Assembly (NCBI GenBank): GCA_949373085.1
Contig: CASICJ010000047.1
Coordinates: 1 to 64,000, forward strand
Reading direction: 5' to 3'
Origin: an uncultured Verrucomicrobiales bacterium
GTDB taxonomy: Bacteria; Verrucomicrobiota; Verrucomicrobiia; Verrucomicrobiales; Akkermansiaceae
DNA: 64,000 nucleotides
Below are positions 9,140 through 19,692 of this stretch, in pieces; within the stretch, counting starts at the first letter, position 1; each line of letters starts with the position of its first letter. The position numbers and the translations under genes were made by a program. The notes below the pieces were generated by a model. The model was not told where the DNA came from and ran no database searches. It saw only the letters and a list, made by a program, of their open reading frames with translations.

Positions 9140-10636
9140 TTAGGTAAGGATATCGCTGATCACTTTTCCGTCGTTGGTTGGTCCAATGAGGCGTTGGTCG
9201 AGTCCCTGATACGGAAAGCTGAAGCGATGCGGATCAAGTCCGAGCTGATGCAGGACCGTGGATTGTAAATCACGGATGCCCACTTTGTCTTCCGCGATGT
9301 AGTAACCAATGTCGTCGGTCGAGCCGTAAGCACCTGGCTTGACCCCTGCTCCCGCCATCCACATCGTGAAGGCGTGCGGGTGGTGGTCGCGGCCGTAGAA
9401 TCCTTTTTTTAATTCGTTGCGCACGTTGTTCTGCATCATCGGGGTGCGTCCAAACTCGCCGCCCCAGACGATGAGCGTCTCATCGAACAGGCCACGCTGT
9501 TTCAGGTCATTGATGAGGCCTGCGATGGCCTTATCGATTTGCTGACATTTGATCGGCAAAGTCTCATCGATTGATTCGCCCAGCGACGAACCGTGGTGAT
9601 CCCAACCCCAATCGTAAAGCTGCACGAAGCGCACTCCGTTTTCGACCAGTCGCCGTGCCAGGAGGCAGTTGTTGGCGAAGGTTGGGTCGTCACCTTTATA
9701 AATCTGGCGCGGGTCGGCGGCGGTTTCGGCGGCGGAGACGTGGCCCGGTTGCGCACCGTAAAGATCCAAGATGTGCTTTGGTTCCTTACTGATGTCCATC
9801 ACCTCTGGGACCGACATTTGCATGCGGAAAGCCAACTCATACTGCGAGATGCGGGTGAGAGTCTCTGGGTCGCCGATTTGTTGGTGTTGGATTTCGTTTA
9901 AGTCGTTGAGCGCATCGAGCGTCTTACGACGCATTTGACGGCTCATGCCCTTCGGGTCCGAGAGATATAGGATCGGATCGCCGCCATCAGTGCGGCACTG
10001 CACACCCTGATAAACGGTCGGCAGGAATCCCGAACCCCACAAGGATTTGCCGGCACTTGGCGTTTTACCGCCTGAGGCGAGCACCACAAAACCGGGCAGG
10101 TTCTGGTTCTCGCTGCCGAGTCCGTAGGTCACCCATGATCCCATCGACGGTGAACCAAGCAGTTGGCTTCCGGTTTGCAAAAGAAGCTGCGCGGGCGAGT
10201 GGTTAAACTGCTCGGTGTGCATCGAGCGGATGACGCAGACATCATCGATCACGGAACTGAGACCGGGAAGCAGACTGCTGATCCACTGGCCACTCTCGCC
10301 ATGCTGGGTGTAGTCGAATACGGGCCCCATCATCTTTGGTTTCCCCTTGATGAAGGCAAAACGTTTTCCTTCGAGATATTCGTCCGGGCAGACCTTGCCG
10401 TGATACTTGGTCAGGGCCGGTTTGTTCTCAAACAAATCAAGCTGTGATGGCGAGCCCGCCATGTGCAGGTAGATGATCGACTTGGCCTTGGCCGGGATGC
10501 GGAAACGCGGTTTCTTGGCTGCCGCTGTCTCAGCCGACAATAACTGCTGCAGGGCGATCGCACCGAAGCCGAGACCGGATTGTTTAAAGAAGTGGCGCCG
10601 CGTATTTGCGCGAAGTTGTTCGAGTTTGAGGTTCAT
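9140..10636 (-). CDS. DUF1501 family Tat-exported protein
   Basis: This 498-residue protein has a twin-arginine signal (TRRHFFKQSGLGFGAIALQQLL). DUF1501 proteins have an alkaline phosphatase/sulfatase-like fold and unknown substrates. Conserved blocks are present: [18 protein letters not shown] and GRDHHPHAFTMWMAG. The usual N-terminal block [10 protein letters not shown] is altered to GSPSQLDLFE, losing a Gly and the His that its three paralogues in this window keep. The start overlaps the stop of the upstream DUF1549/1553 cytochrome by ATGA, so the two are probably translated together. The coding sequence looks GC-rich beside the iron operon and the 39-47 kb genes. Confidence 0.9.
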   Translation of the reverse strand: MNLKLEQLRANTRRHFFKQSGLGFGAIALQQLLSAETAAAKKPRFRIPAKAKSIIYLHMAGSPSQLDLFENKPALTKYHGKVCPDEYLEGKRFAFIKGKPKMMGPVFDYTQHGESGQWISSLLPGLSSVIDDVCVIRSMHTEQFNHSPAQLLLQTGSQLLGSPSMGSWVTYGLGSENQNLPGFVVLASGGKTPSAGKSLWGSGFLPTVYQGVQCRTDGGDPILYLSDPKGMSRQMRRKTLDALNDLNEIQHQQIGDPETLTRISQYELAFRMQMSVPEVMDISKEPKHILDLYGAQPGHVSAAETAADPRQIYKGDDPTFANNCLLARRLVENGVRFVQLYDWGWDHHGSSLGESIDETLPIKCQQIDKAIAGLINDLKQRGLFDETLIVWGGEFGRTPMMQNNVRNELKKGFYGRDHHPHAFTMWMAGAGVKPGAYGSTDDIGYYIAEDKVGIRDLQSTVLHQLGLDPHRFSFPYQGLDQRLIGPTNDGKVISDILT

Positions 10637-13491
10637 GGTTTCATCAAAGTTTCATCGAGGTTGAGAATGACGCTCGCCACGCACACCCGGGCCGCGTCGC
10701 CTTCTTTGAGTCCGGCAGACTGAAGCAGTGCCTGAGCCTCTTCCAGTTTCGATGCGAAGTCGGTTTTCATCGTCTCATAGAGCGCATTCAGTCGTTTCGC
10801 TTCCTCCGCTGTGGGCGGACGTGTTAGGACAAGCCGGAAACCGTGTTCAATGTCGGTCATTCGCTTTGCCAAGGCACCGGCTGCTTCGATGAAGGCCGTG
10901 TCGTTTAAGGTTACGAGTGCTTGCAAGGGCGTGTTGGTGCGAACCCGCCGGATCTGGCAAACTTCGCCGCTGCCGGCATCAAAAGAGAGCATTGCCGGAT
11001 GTGGGCTAGTACGCTTGGCGTAGGTGTAAAGCCCGCGCCGGTAGCGGTCTGGCCCGGTCGCGTTTTTCCATCGTTCCCCGCTGTAGGTTGACTTCCAAAC
11101 GCCGTCCGGTTGGGGAGGCATCACTGATGGACCACCGAGTTTACGCGTCAGCAGGCCGGACGCGGCGAGTGATTGATCACGCACCATTTCGGCTGAGAGA
11201 CGAAAGCGCGACCCTCGGCTGAGCAGCCGGTTGCGCGGGTCGGCCGCAAGTTTTTCGGGCGTCACCACTGCGCTTTGCCGGTAGGTCCCGGACATCACGA
11301 TAGTCTTCAGTAGCTGTTTGAGTGACCAATCCTTCTCGCGATAATCGACCGCCAGCCAATCGAGTAATTCGGGATGCGACGGCACCGCTCCCTGCGAGCC
11401 GAAATCCTCCTCGGTCTCGACAATTCCGATACCGAAAAGCCGCGCCCAGACCCGGTTCACCATGACTCGCGCGGTGAGTGGGTTCTCCGGTTGCATCAGC
11501 CACTGCGCAACGCCCAATCTATTCGCTGGCGACTCGCCGGGCAACTTGCCGAAGACCTCTGGAACGCCCGCTTCGACCGTGTCGCCTTGATCGAGAAAAT
11601 TACCGCGATTGTGAATACGAGTTTTGCGACGCTTCTCTCCAGCCAGCTCTCGCATGATCGCGGTCTTGGAAATCCTCGATTGCACACCCTTGAGCGCTTC
11701 CTGTATAGTCTCCAATTGCGCCTTCAGTTCGCGCGTCGGTCCGTAGACTTGCTCGGAAAATATTTTTTCCAGACCCGCGACCGGATCGAGGCTCGCCGTC
11801 AACCAATTCACCGGATGCGTGCTTGCTGACAAACGGAACGATTCAAAAATCAGCCCGAGCCCGTATTCCATGTCCAAAGTCAGGCGTAGTTGCCCGCCGG
11901 AGATTGGTTTCGCGAAATCGAACACTGCAACGTGCGGCTCGGCGGCCTTGGGGGAGAATGCCCAGCCTGCTTTCCGGTTGCCATCAATCGCTCTAGCAAC
12001 TTCCCAGCCGCGTTGCGAAAAATCAGCGCGCGGGTTGGCAAGTTTGAGCTTCACGGGTTTGGCACCCGGGGCGAGAAACTCTGCTGTGAGCTCACGCAAG
12101 GCCACGTTCTTGTCTGGCCACTTCCCGCCCGCTTTTTTGGGTAGCGCGTCGATGCGCAGGGCGGTTAAGGTTTCCCCCGCTGGCAGATTAAGGGTCAGGG
12201 TCCAGGTGTCTTTCTCTGGATTTTCCGAGCGGACCTTGAGCGTTCCGTCTTTCGCTTGAGTCAGCTTTACACCCTGTTTGGACTGCATTCCAGCCAGCTT
12301 TAACGGTTGCCAGGGCGGCGTCTTTTTAAAGGCCGCTTTCCATTTGGAAAAAGCCTCTGCGTACCCTGCTGGCTTTGCCTTTAGCTTTTGATTGAGCGCC
12401 GTAATTTCTGCTTCGAACTTCGCGGCTTGTTCGCTTTGCTGGGCCGTGGGAGTTGGCATGACGGGCGCAGGCCGGTCGGCGTCTTCGGTTTGGTTGAAGA
12501 AGCTGTAGAAAGAGTAGTAATCTTTGATACTAATCGGGTCATACTTGTGCGTGTGACACTTGGCACAGCCCATAGTCAGCCCCATCCAAACCTGCATTGT
12601 GGTGTCCGCTCGGTCCTTGACGGCAGCGACGCGAAATTCCTCATCGTCTGTGCCTCCCTCGTCGTTTTCCATCGTGTTGCGGTGGAAAGCGGTTGCCAGA
12701 ATCTGTTCGGTCGTAGGCTTGGGCAAGAGGTCGCCAGCGAGTTGTTCGATCGTGAACTGGTCGTATGGCAGATCGCGGTTGAGCGCCTCGATCACCCAAT
12801 CGCGGTAGCGCCACATGTCGCGGTGGCGATCTTTCTCGTAACCTTTCGTGTCCGCAAAGCGTGCCAAGTCGAGCCACATCCGTGCCCAATGTTCACCGAA
12901 ATCCTCAGCCCCCAACAAGCGATCGACCACGGCTTCGAAATCGCCCGACTTCACAAAGGCATCCGCGTTCTCAATTGTCGGAGGCAAACCAGTGAGGTCA
13001 AGCGACACCCGGCGGATCAATGCGTAACGATTTGCCTCGTCTGCAGGTGTAAGCCCGGTTGCCTTTTTCAGTTGCTCACCGACAAAATGATCGATCGGAT
13101 GCCTGTCCTCCGGCACGGTAGCCTTGACGGGTGGTTCAAAGGACCAGTGCGTATCGTATTCCCCCCCTGAAGCGACCCAGGCCCGCAGCAGTTTTTTCTG
13201 AGTTTCGGTGAGAACATGCCCCGTGTCCTCTGGCGGCATGAGATCATCTACATCGTCGGTCTCAATCCGATAGACCAACTCGCTATCCTCCACCGGACCG
13301 AGCATTTTCCTAGCCCCCTTTGCGGTATCAAGCCGCAGATCACCTTCGCGGGCCTCCTTGTCCGGGCCATGACAGGCGAAGCAGTTCGCCGAGAGGATCG
13401 GCCGGATATCCCGATTGAAATCCACCGGCGGTACACCACTAGCGATCGAGACCAGCAAGGTGGAAGTGATGACAGCCAGAAGTGTTTTCAT
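10633..13491 (-). CDS. PSCyt1-DUF1549-DUF1553 cytochrome with F5/8C-like insert
   Basis: The chosen ATG at 13491 starts directly with a signal peptide (MKTLLAVITSTLLVSIASG), giving 952 residues; ATGs at 13509 and 13566 are in frame. Domains in order: PSCyt1 with [19 protein letters not shown] (CFACH 37-41) and MPPEDT; DUF1549 with LTGLPPT, a WLDLARFADTKGYEKD block and a second heme motif CAKCH (309-313) followed by KYDPIS; a beta-sandwich of discoidin/galactose-binding type around residues 420-590; DUF1553 with [35 protein letters not shown] and [19 protein letters not shown]. Role unknown; two CxxCH sites suggest periplasmic electron transfer. It is translationally coupled to the DUF1501 gene. 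Confidence 0.9.
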   Translation of the reverse strand: MKTLLAVITSTLLVSIASGVPPVDFNRDIRPILSANCFACHGPDKEAREGDLRLDTAKGARKMLGPVEDSELVYRIETDDVDDLMPPEDTGHVLTETQKKLLRAWVASGGEYDTHWSFEPPVKATVPEDRHPIDHFVGEQLKKATGLTPADEANRYALIRRVSLDLTGLPPTIENADAFVKSGDFEAVVDRLLGAEDFGEHWARMWLDLARFADTKGYEKDRHRDMWRYRDWVIEALNRDLPYDQFTIEQLAGDLLPKPTTEQILATAFHRNTMENDEGGTDDEEFRVAAVKDRADTTMQVWMGLTMGCAKCHTHKYDPISIKDYYSFYSFFNQTEDADRPAPVMPTPTAQQSEQAAKFEAEITALNQKLKAKPAGYAEAFSKWKAAFKKTPPWQPLKLAGMQSKQGVKLTQAKDGTLKVRSENPEKDTWTLTLNLPAGETLTALRIDALPKKAGGKWPDKNVALRELTAEFLAPGAKPVKLKLANPRADFSQRGWEVARAIDGNRKAGWAFSPKAAEPHVAVFDFAKPISGGQLRLTLDMEYGLGLIFESFRLSASTHPVNWLTASLDPVAGLEKIFSEQVYGPTRELKAQLETIQEALKGVQSRISKTAIMRELAGEKRRKTRIHNRGNFLDQGDTVEAGVPEVFGKLPGESPANRLGVAQWLMQPENPLTARVMVNRVWARLFGIGIVETEEDFGSQGAVPSHPELLDWLAVDYREKDWSLKQLLKTIVMSGTYRQSAVVTPEKLAADPRNRLLSRGSRFRLSAEMVRDQSLAASGLLTRKLGGPSVMPPQPDGVWKSTYSGERWKNATGPDRYRRGLYTYAKRTSPHPAMLSFDAGSGEVCQIRRVRTNTPLQALVTLNDTAFIEAAGALAKRMTDIEHGFRLVLTRPPTAEEAKRLNALYETMKTDFASKLEEAQALLQSAGLKEGDAARVCVASVILNLDETLMKP

Positions 13492-13686
13492 GATGGTGGA
13501 TACTGGCATAAGAATAAAAGGTCGTCTGGTTATTTTCTTGGATAAACAGTGTATAGAAATGCCCAAGAACTTCCGAGGGCCAATTAACCATGTTGCTCTT
13601 CTTGCCCTCTGACATCATAGTCTTAGCACTCTGTGAGCGGCAAAATTCTGGAAAGCTCACATAAAAATTACCGTAGTAGATACGTT

Positions 13687-16668
13687 ATGAAACATCACCT
13701 GATTCACCTTACCATTTTGAGCCTTTTGTGCCTGAAGGCCTTTGCCGCTGATCCCATGTGGATTTGGAAAGCCGGCACCATCGCAAGCGAAGAGGCGAAC
13801 TTTAAAACAACTCTGACGCTTAAGGCAAAGCCCGCCAAGGCTCCCTTGATCATTACTTGTGACAATTCCTTTAAACTCAGCATCAATGGTAAAAAAGTCA
13901 CCGCTTCTAAAAATTGGGAGACGCCAGTAAGGATGGATGTTGCGAAGTTTCTTCAGGCTGGAAAGAATTACGTGCTCGTAGAGGCTGATAATGAAGGCTC
14001 AATCGCTGGTTTCATCATGTCGCTGAAGGCTGGAAAGCAAAAACTGGTCACCAATAAGAGCTGGATGGCGCAGTCGCATGAGGGCGAATGGCACCAGGCC
14101 GTTGAGCTGAAGAAGTATGGAGCAGAGCCCTGGGGGAATGTTTTCAAACAAGCGGCAGGCCCTGGCCAGATTGCCAAAGCCACGAATTCGCCTAAGTCAA
14201 TCCCGGTGACCACCTTACCGGGTTTCAAGGCAGAGAAGATTTACGATGTAAATAAGGCATCGCAGGGGTCATGGGTGGGAATGACGGTCGATCCCAAGGG
14301 GCGGCTCATCACAACGGACCAATATGGTGGAATTTACCGGGTCACCCTGAACCCGAAAGTTTCGGTTGAAAGGCTCAAGGTTAATGTGAGCGGCGGTCAT
14401 GGTGCGCTCTATGCTTTTGACAGCCTCTACATCATGGTCGGCGAGGGCAAGCGTGGTCTTTACCGCCTACGCGATACCAACGGCGACGACCAGTATGACA
14501 AAGAGGAATATCTTATTCCGCTTAAGGCTGGTGGCGAGCACGGATCGCATAGCCTGGTGCTGAGCCCGGATAAAAAGTCGATTTACATGGTGGGAGGTAA
14601 TAACACGGACATGCCACCTTCGGTGACTTCATACCGGATGGCAAAAGCCTGGAAAGAAGATCATATTCTTCCGCGCATGCCCGACGGACGGGGTCACAAT
14701 AACGGTCGAATGGCTCCTGGTGGCTTTATCATGAAGGTCAGTCCCGATGGCAAAACTCAGGAAATGATCTGCCACGGTTTCCGCAATGAATTTGACGCGG
14801 CATTCAATCTGGATGGTGAACTCTTCGCGTTCGATGCGGATATGGAATACGACATTGGCGCTCCATGGTATCGTCCCACCCGCGTAAATCATGTCGTTTC
14901 TGGCGTGGACTGGGGCTGGCGTCATGGCACCGGGAAATGGCCGAACTATTACACCGATACTTTACCTGCAACGATCGACATTGGACCAGGCAGTCCGACC
15001 GGAGTCAGCAATGGACTGGGAGCCCGCTTTCCCGCGAAATACCAAAAAGCGATCTACATCAACGACTGGACCTACGGCACGATGTACGCGATCCATCTTG
15101 AGCAGGACGGGGCGAGCTACAAAGCAACCAAGGAAGAATTTGTCTCCGGAAAACCTCTTCCTCTGACTGATGTTACCATTCATCCAGATGGCGATATGTA
15201 CTTTATGGTTGGTGGACGCCGGACCACTTCGGCTCTCTATAAGCTCACTTACGTGGGTGACGAATCAACTGCTCGGGTGAAAGCTGGAGCAGTCGATGCG
15301 GATCTCATCCTTCGTCGTAAAATTGAAACTCTTCATGAGGACGGAGTTGGTGAAGAGGCGATTGCCAAAGCGCTGCCATACCTAAAACACCAAGACCGGT
15401 TCATCCGATATGCGGCACGCGTGGCGATCGAGAAACAGCCGGCAACAAAGTGGCAACAGCATCTCACTAAAGAGAAATCTCCCTGGGCCGTGATCGAACT
15501 TTCTACTGCGCTGGCACGCATGGGCAAAAAAGACCAACAGCCTAAGATCCTCGCAGCATTGAATCAGCTAGATTTCAAAAATATGAAAGCGAAGCAGTTA
15601 TTGGCCGCTCTGCGCGCTTACCAATTGGCGTTCACTCGACTCGATAAACCGGGCTCTGCTGATGCAGCCGCAGTGATTGGCACCTTGAATGGTTTATACC
15701 CACATGAGGATAATTTTGTGAATCGCGAGCTCAGTCAGATTCTACTCTATCTGAATGCTCCTGGCGCAGTGTCCAAGACCGTGCAGCTGGTTCTCAATGC
15801 GACTGACATTCAGGAGAAGATTCTCGACGACAAGGTTCTGCAGCGAAATGACAATTATGCCAAAGCGGCTCAGCGGACCGAACAATTCCGTCCGAATGTG
15901 CAACAATTTGCTCTGGCCTTCTCCCTCCGCTCGGTCAAAGAGGGTTGGAGCGATGCCGACTATGCGAGCTATTTCTCTTGGTTCCCTCGAGCAAAAACTT
16001 GGCAGGGAGGAAACAGCTATGGGGCCTTCATTGAAAACTCCCGCAAGCAAGCGCTCGTTAATGTTATCGATGAAGCAGCCCGCAAAAAATACGAAGCCGC
16101 TTCCGCCAAATCCATGATGCCAGCCCGGGCAATCCAAACTCCCAAAGGTCCGGGTCGTTCGTGGACTGTGAAAGAAGCGGTCTCGGTGGTTGAAGGGAAT
16201 ATGAAAGGACGAAACTTCGCTAGTGGAGAAAACCTCTTCCATGCTACCGCCTGTGCTTCGTGCCACCGCTTTGCTGGAGAGGGAATGGGGATCGGACCGG
16301 ACCTCACCGGCTCCGCCAATCGGTATGCTTTGCAGGACATGATGGAAAACATCGTTGAGCCATCCAAGGTGATTTCAGATCAATACATCAGTACTCAGTT
16401 TACCATGAAGGACGGCTCCTCCGTCATTGGCCGTATTGCGAAAGAAGATGGCGGAATGCTTCATCTCATGACCAATCCGTTCTCTGCTGATAGCAACGTG
16501 CAAATCAAGGCCGCAGATGTGAAGAGCAGAAAACCACATGAAGTCTCACACATGCCACCTTCGCTTATCAATGGGCTCAACCCCGACGAATTGAGTGACC
16601 TGATTGCCTACATCTTTTCTGCCGGAGATAGAGACCATCAATACTTCTCAGGTGGGAACAAGCAATAG
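13687..16668 (+). CDS. Galactose-binding-like / PVC dehydrogenase / heme-binding cytochrome fusion
   Basis: The ATG at 13687 gives a signal peptide ending ...LKAFAAD and 993 residues; the frame is open 54 bases upstream. Domains: a beta-sandwich with WIWKAG and ITCDNSFKLSINGKK (about 20-165); a sorbosone-dehydrogenase-like beta-propeller (about 175-530, LPGFKAEKIYDVNKASQGSWVGM, FRNEFDAAFNLDGELFAFDADMEYD) of the putative membrane-bound dehydrogenase family; an alpha-helical HEAT-like part (about 545-780); and a C-terminal Pirellula/Verrucomicrobium-type heme domain with CASCH at 856-860. It probably oxidises a sugar-like compound in the periplasm and passes electrons to its own heme (inference). 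The N-terminal domain is homologous to the insert of the next gene. It lies 36 bases upstream of that gene. Confidence 0.85.
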   Translation: MKHHLIHLTILSLLCLKAFAADPMWIWKAGTIASEEANFKTTLTLKAKPAKAPLIITCDNSFKLSINGKKVTASKNWETPVRMDVAKFLQAGKNYVLVEADNEGSIAGFIMSLKAGKQKLVTNKSWMAQSHEGEWHQAVELKKYGAEPWGNVFKQAAGPGQIAKATNSPKSIPVTTLPGFKAEKIYDVNKASQGSWVGMTVDPKGRLITTDQYGGIYRVTLNPKVSVERLKVNVSGGHGALYAFDSLYIMVGEGKRGLYRLRDTNGDDQYDKEEYLIPLKAGGEHGSHSLVLSPDKKSIYMVGGNNTDMPPSVTSYRMAKAWKEDHILPRMPDGRGHNNGRMAPGGFIMKVSPDGKTQEMICHGFRNEFDAAFNLDGELFAFDADMEYDIGAPWYRPTRVNHVVSGVDWGWRHGTGKWPNYYTDTLPATIDIGPGSPTGVSNGLGARFPAKYQKAIYINDWTYGTMYAIHLEQDGASYKATKEEFVSGKPLPLTDVTIHPDGDMYFMVGGRRTTSALYKLTYVGDESTARVKAGAVDADLILRRKIETLHEDGVGEEAIAKALPYLKHQDRFIRYAARVAIEKQPATKWQQHLTKEKSPWAVIELSTALARMGKKDQQPKILAALNQLDFKNMKAKQLLAALRAYQLAFTRLDKPGSADAAAVIGTLNGLYPHEDNFVNRELSQILLYLNAPGAVSKTVQLVLNATDIQEKILDDKVLQRNDNYAKAAQRTEQFRPNVQQFALAFSLRSVKEGWSDADYASYFSWFPRAKTWQGGNSYGAFIENSRKQALVNVIDEAARKKYEAASAKSMMPARAIQTPKGPGRSWTVKEAVSVVEGNMKGRNFASGENLFHATACASCHRFAGEGMGIGPDLTGSANRYALQDMMENIVEPSKVISDQYISTQFTMKDGSSVIGRIAKEDGGMLHLMTNPFSADSNVQIKAADVKSRKPHEVSHMPPSLINGLNPDELSDLIAYIFSAGDRDHQYFSGGNKQ

Positions 16669-16704
16669 GATGAATGGCCTAACCCTCCATTAGGAAACCA
16701 ATTG

Positions 16705-19692
16705 GTGAAACACTTAAGAGGAATTTTCTTAGCGCTCATCGTTTCCTCCGCATTGTCCGCGGATGAGATGCCGCTTAGCTTTAACCGCGACATCCGCCCG
16801 ATCCTATCGGACAACTGCTTCGGTTGCCATGGAACGGACGCACACGATGCGAAGGCAGGGCTGCAACTGCATTCGTTCGAAGCGGCGACGGCCCCGCTCG
16901 GCAAGGAAAAGGACCGCCAAGCTCTCGTTCCCGGAGACCGGGGAGCGAGCGAGCTGTGGAATCGCGTTAGCGCTAAGGACCCGGAGGAAATCATGCCGCC
17001 GCCCGATTCGAATCACCGGCTCTCCCCGGAGCAGATCGAACTCCTCGGACGTTGGATCGATCAGGGTGGAGAGTATGAAGGTCACTGGTCATTCCAAACG
17101 GTGGCTGCCCCAAAGGGAGCTTCGATCGATTCACTGATCCGTGCGCAGTTCGAGGGGAACGGCTTGCGGCCGGCACCGCCCGCGAACCGGGAGACTTTGT
17201 TGCGCCGGCTCACTCAGGACCTAACCGGATTACCCCCGACGCCTGAGGAGATTGATGCCTTCCTGGCCGATCAAAAACCGGGTTCATACAAGCGGGTGGT
17301 TGACCGTCTGCTTGCGTCGCCCGCGACTGCTGAACGGCTCGCGGTCGATTGGCTCGACGGCGCGCGCTATGCGGATACCAACGGTTACTCGATCGATGAC
17401 CACCGCGACATGTGGATCTGGCGCGACTGGGTGCTCCATGCTTTTCTTACCAACAAGCGCTTCGACGAGTTCGCGGTCGAACAGATCGCCGGCGATCTTT
17501 TACCACAGGCCACCGAGCAGCAGCGCGTTGCCACTGGGTTCTTGCGCAACAGCATGAACACGCACGAGGGCGGCACGATCCCAGAGGAATACCGCGTGAC
17601 TTACAACGTCGATAAGGTCGACACGGTCGCCACGGTCTTCATGGGGCTGACCATGAAATGTGCGCAGTGCCACGATCATAAGTACGATCCGATCTCGCAA
17701 AAGGAATTCTACCAATTCTACGCTTTTTTCAACCAATCGAGCGAGCCGGGGAGCGGCGGGGAGAATTCCAATACTGCACCGCTGATCGAAGCCGGATCGG
17801 CGATCTGTGACGTTGATCGGGTCAAGCGCGACGTACGCCAACGAATTGCCGAACTCGATCGGTGGCGCGTCACACCCGAGCCGGCAATGGCGAAGATTCG
17901 CGACGAGTGGGAATCACGTATCCTGCCGACCCTCGCACCGTCGCGGAAAGAGATAGCGAAGCCCGCTGATCTGCCGCGTGTTCCGCACAGCTCGGCGGCG
18001 TGGATTTGGGCGGCTGACGATAAACAGGCGGCGAAGGCGCTGTTCAAGCACCGCTTCCGACTCGAGGGGGAGCCGTCCGCCGCGCAGCTGCTTTTCACCT
18101 GCGATGACGCGTGCACGATCAAGATTAACGGCGGTAAGGCGATCGAAAAAAAGTCGCTTTGGATGGAGCCGAAGGTCGTTCGGATCACCAACTTAAAAGA
18201 GGGAGAGAATCACATTGAGATCTCCGCAACCAACGATGGCCCGAGCCCGGCAGGCTTATTGATCAGCCTCGCGGTGCGCGAGGACGAGAGTCGGGTAAAA
18301 CACATTGTGAGCAGTTCGGCATGGTCGGCTAAAGTCGCGGGCGCCAAGTGGAAACCAGCGGCTGATTTAGGTAAGTACGGTAGTGCTCCGTGGGGTGAAA
18401 AGATTCAAGAAAAAGTATCTCCCGGCGGAGTGGGGAATAAGGCTCTTTATCTCGCTCTTTCAAAACCGAAATTGAAACGCAGCCAGGCCGATTGGAAAAC
18501 GGTCAACGATGCTTTTGCTGCTGTATCGGGACCATTCAAAATCTACATCCATCAGCTGAACCTCGAGGAGAAGGTGCTGAGCAAGACCGCGCAATCGGGT
18601 CGCGCCACTGTTATGGTGATGGACTACAAACCGCGCGACACCCATATCCTTGACCGTGGGGCCTACGATCATCCCGGAGAGAAAGTCACTGCAGATGGTC
18701 CACTAATATTACCACCTTTGACTGGCCCTGAAGGTAAGGCAAAAACACGCCTCGAGCTCGCCAGATGGCTGGTTGACCCAGCTCACCCGCTGACCTCGCG
18801 CGTCATCGTGAACCGATACTGGCAGATGATCTTCGGCACTGGCTTGGTGAAAACCGCTGAGGATTTCGGCGCGCAGGGCGAGTATCCGTCGCACCCCGAA
18901 CTGCTCGACTGGCTAGCGGCTGATTTTGTCGAGCACGGATGGGATCTGCGGCGCACTTTAAAGCAGATCGTGATGTCCGAAACCTACGCTCAATCGTCTG
19001 CGGCTACGCCTGATTCCCTCGAACTTGATCCCTACAACCGCCTGCTGGCCCGCGCACCACGTTTCCGGCTTGGTGCCGAGTTCGTCCGCGACAGTGCGCT
19101 CTTGGCCGCGGGCTTGATCAATCGTGATCTCGGCGGCCCGAGCGTCCACCCCTATCAACCGGATGGCTTGTGGGCGGAGATCAGTCACTATGGCTACCCG
19201 GCTGGATTCACCTCCCAGAAATTTCTCCCTGGTAGCGGCCGAGCACTTTATCGTCGCAGTATGTATACGGCCTGGAAACGAACCTCCCCACCACCGAGTA
19301 TGGCAATATTCGACGCGCCCTCCCGCGAGACTTGTACGGTGCGCAGGCTGAACACCAACACCCCGTTGCAGGCGCTAGTATTGCAGAATGACCCGCAGTT
19401 CCTGGAAGCGGCGCGCGCGCTTGGCGATCTTATGGCGGCTGCAGGATCGGTGGAGAAGGGGATCACCCACGGCGCCCGGCGTGTTCTTGGCCGAGGACCG
19501 ACTGCAGGAGAACTGAAAATTCTTTCCACCGCCCTGACTCGCTATCAGCAGATTTTTCAATCGGACACTGAGAAAGCGCAGCAACTGCTCATTGCCGCTG
19601 GAGCAAAAGACAGTGGCGATCCCAAGCAGACCGCTTGGATGCTGGTCGCTAGCACTTTGTTAAACATGGACGAAGCCGTGACAAGACAATGA
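16705..19692 (+). CDS. PSCyt1-DUF1549-DUF1553 cytochrome with WIW galactose-binding-like insert
   Basis: The start is a GTG at 16705; a TTG at 16702 is in frame, and AGGA at 16692-16695 fits either. The signal peptide ends ...SSALSA. PSCyt1 carries CFGCH about 35 residues into the protein. DUF1549 has [15 protein letters not shown], a [17 protein letters not shown] block and [13 protein letters not shown] near residue 319. An insert around residues 430-570 starts [11 protein letters not shown] and includes [18 protein letters not shown] and [16 protein letters not shown]1553 follows ([56 protein letters not shown]). It overlaps the DUF1501 gene by ATGA. Base composition is GC-rich, like the 9.1-13.5 kb module. 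Confidence 0.9.
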   Translation: MKHLRGIFLALIVSSALSADEMPLSFNRDIRPILSDNCFGCHGTDAHDAKAGLQLHSFEAATAPLGKEKDRQALVPGDRGASELWNRVSAKDPEEIMPPPDSNHRLSPEQIELLGRWIDQGGEYEGHWSFQTVAAPKGASIDSLIRAQFEGNGLRPAPPANRETLLRRLTQDLTGLPPTPEEIDAFLADQKPGSYKRVVDRLLASPATAERLAVDWLDGARYADTNGYSIDDHRDMWIWRDWVLHAFLTNKRFDEFAVEQIAGDLLPQATEQQRVATGFLRNSMNTHEGGTIPEEYRVTYNVDKVDTVATVFMGLTMKCAQCHDHKYDPISQKEFYQFYAFFNQSSEPGSGGENSNTAPLIEAGSAICDVDRVKRDVRQRIAELDRWRVTPEPAMAKIRDEWESRILPTLAPSRKEIAKPADLPRVPHSSAAWIWAADDKQAAKALFKHRFRLEGEPSAAQLLFTCDDACTIKINGGKAIEKKSLWMEPKVVRITNLKEGENHIEISATNDGPSPAGLLISLAVREDESRVKHIVSSSAWSAKVAGAKWKPAADLGKYGSAPWGEKIQEKVSPGGVGNKALYLALSKPKLKRSQADWKTVNDAFAAVSGPFKIYIHQLNLEEKVLSKTAQSGRATVMVMDYKPRDTHILDRGAYDHPGEKVTADGPLILPPLTGPEGKAKTRLELARWLVDPAHPLTSRVIVNRYWQMIFGTGLVKTAEDFGAQGEYPSHPELLDWLAADFVEHGWDLRRTLKQIVMSETYAQSSAATPDSLELDPYNRLLARAPRFRLGAEFVRDSALLAAGLINRDLGGPSVHPYQPDGLWAEISHYGYPAGFTSQKFLPGSGRALYRRSMYTAWKRTSPPPSMAIFDAPSRETCTVRRLNTNTPLQALVLQNDPQFLEAARALGDLMAAAGSVEKGITHGARRVLGRGPTAGELKILSTALTRYQQIFQSDTEKAQQLLIAAGAKDSGDPKQTAWMLVASTLLNMDEAVTRQ

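Noticed and set aside
12388-13170. 260-codon plus-strand open frame
   Set aside because: It lies antisense to the DUF1549 part of the cytochrome at 10633, has no domain or signal, and is the complement of a well-supported GC-rich gene.
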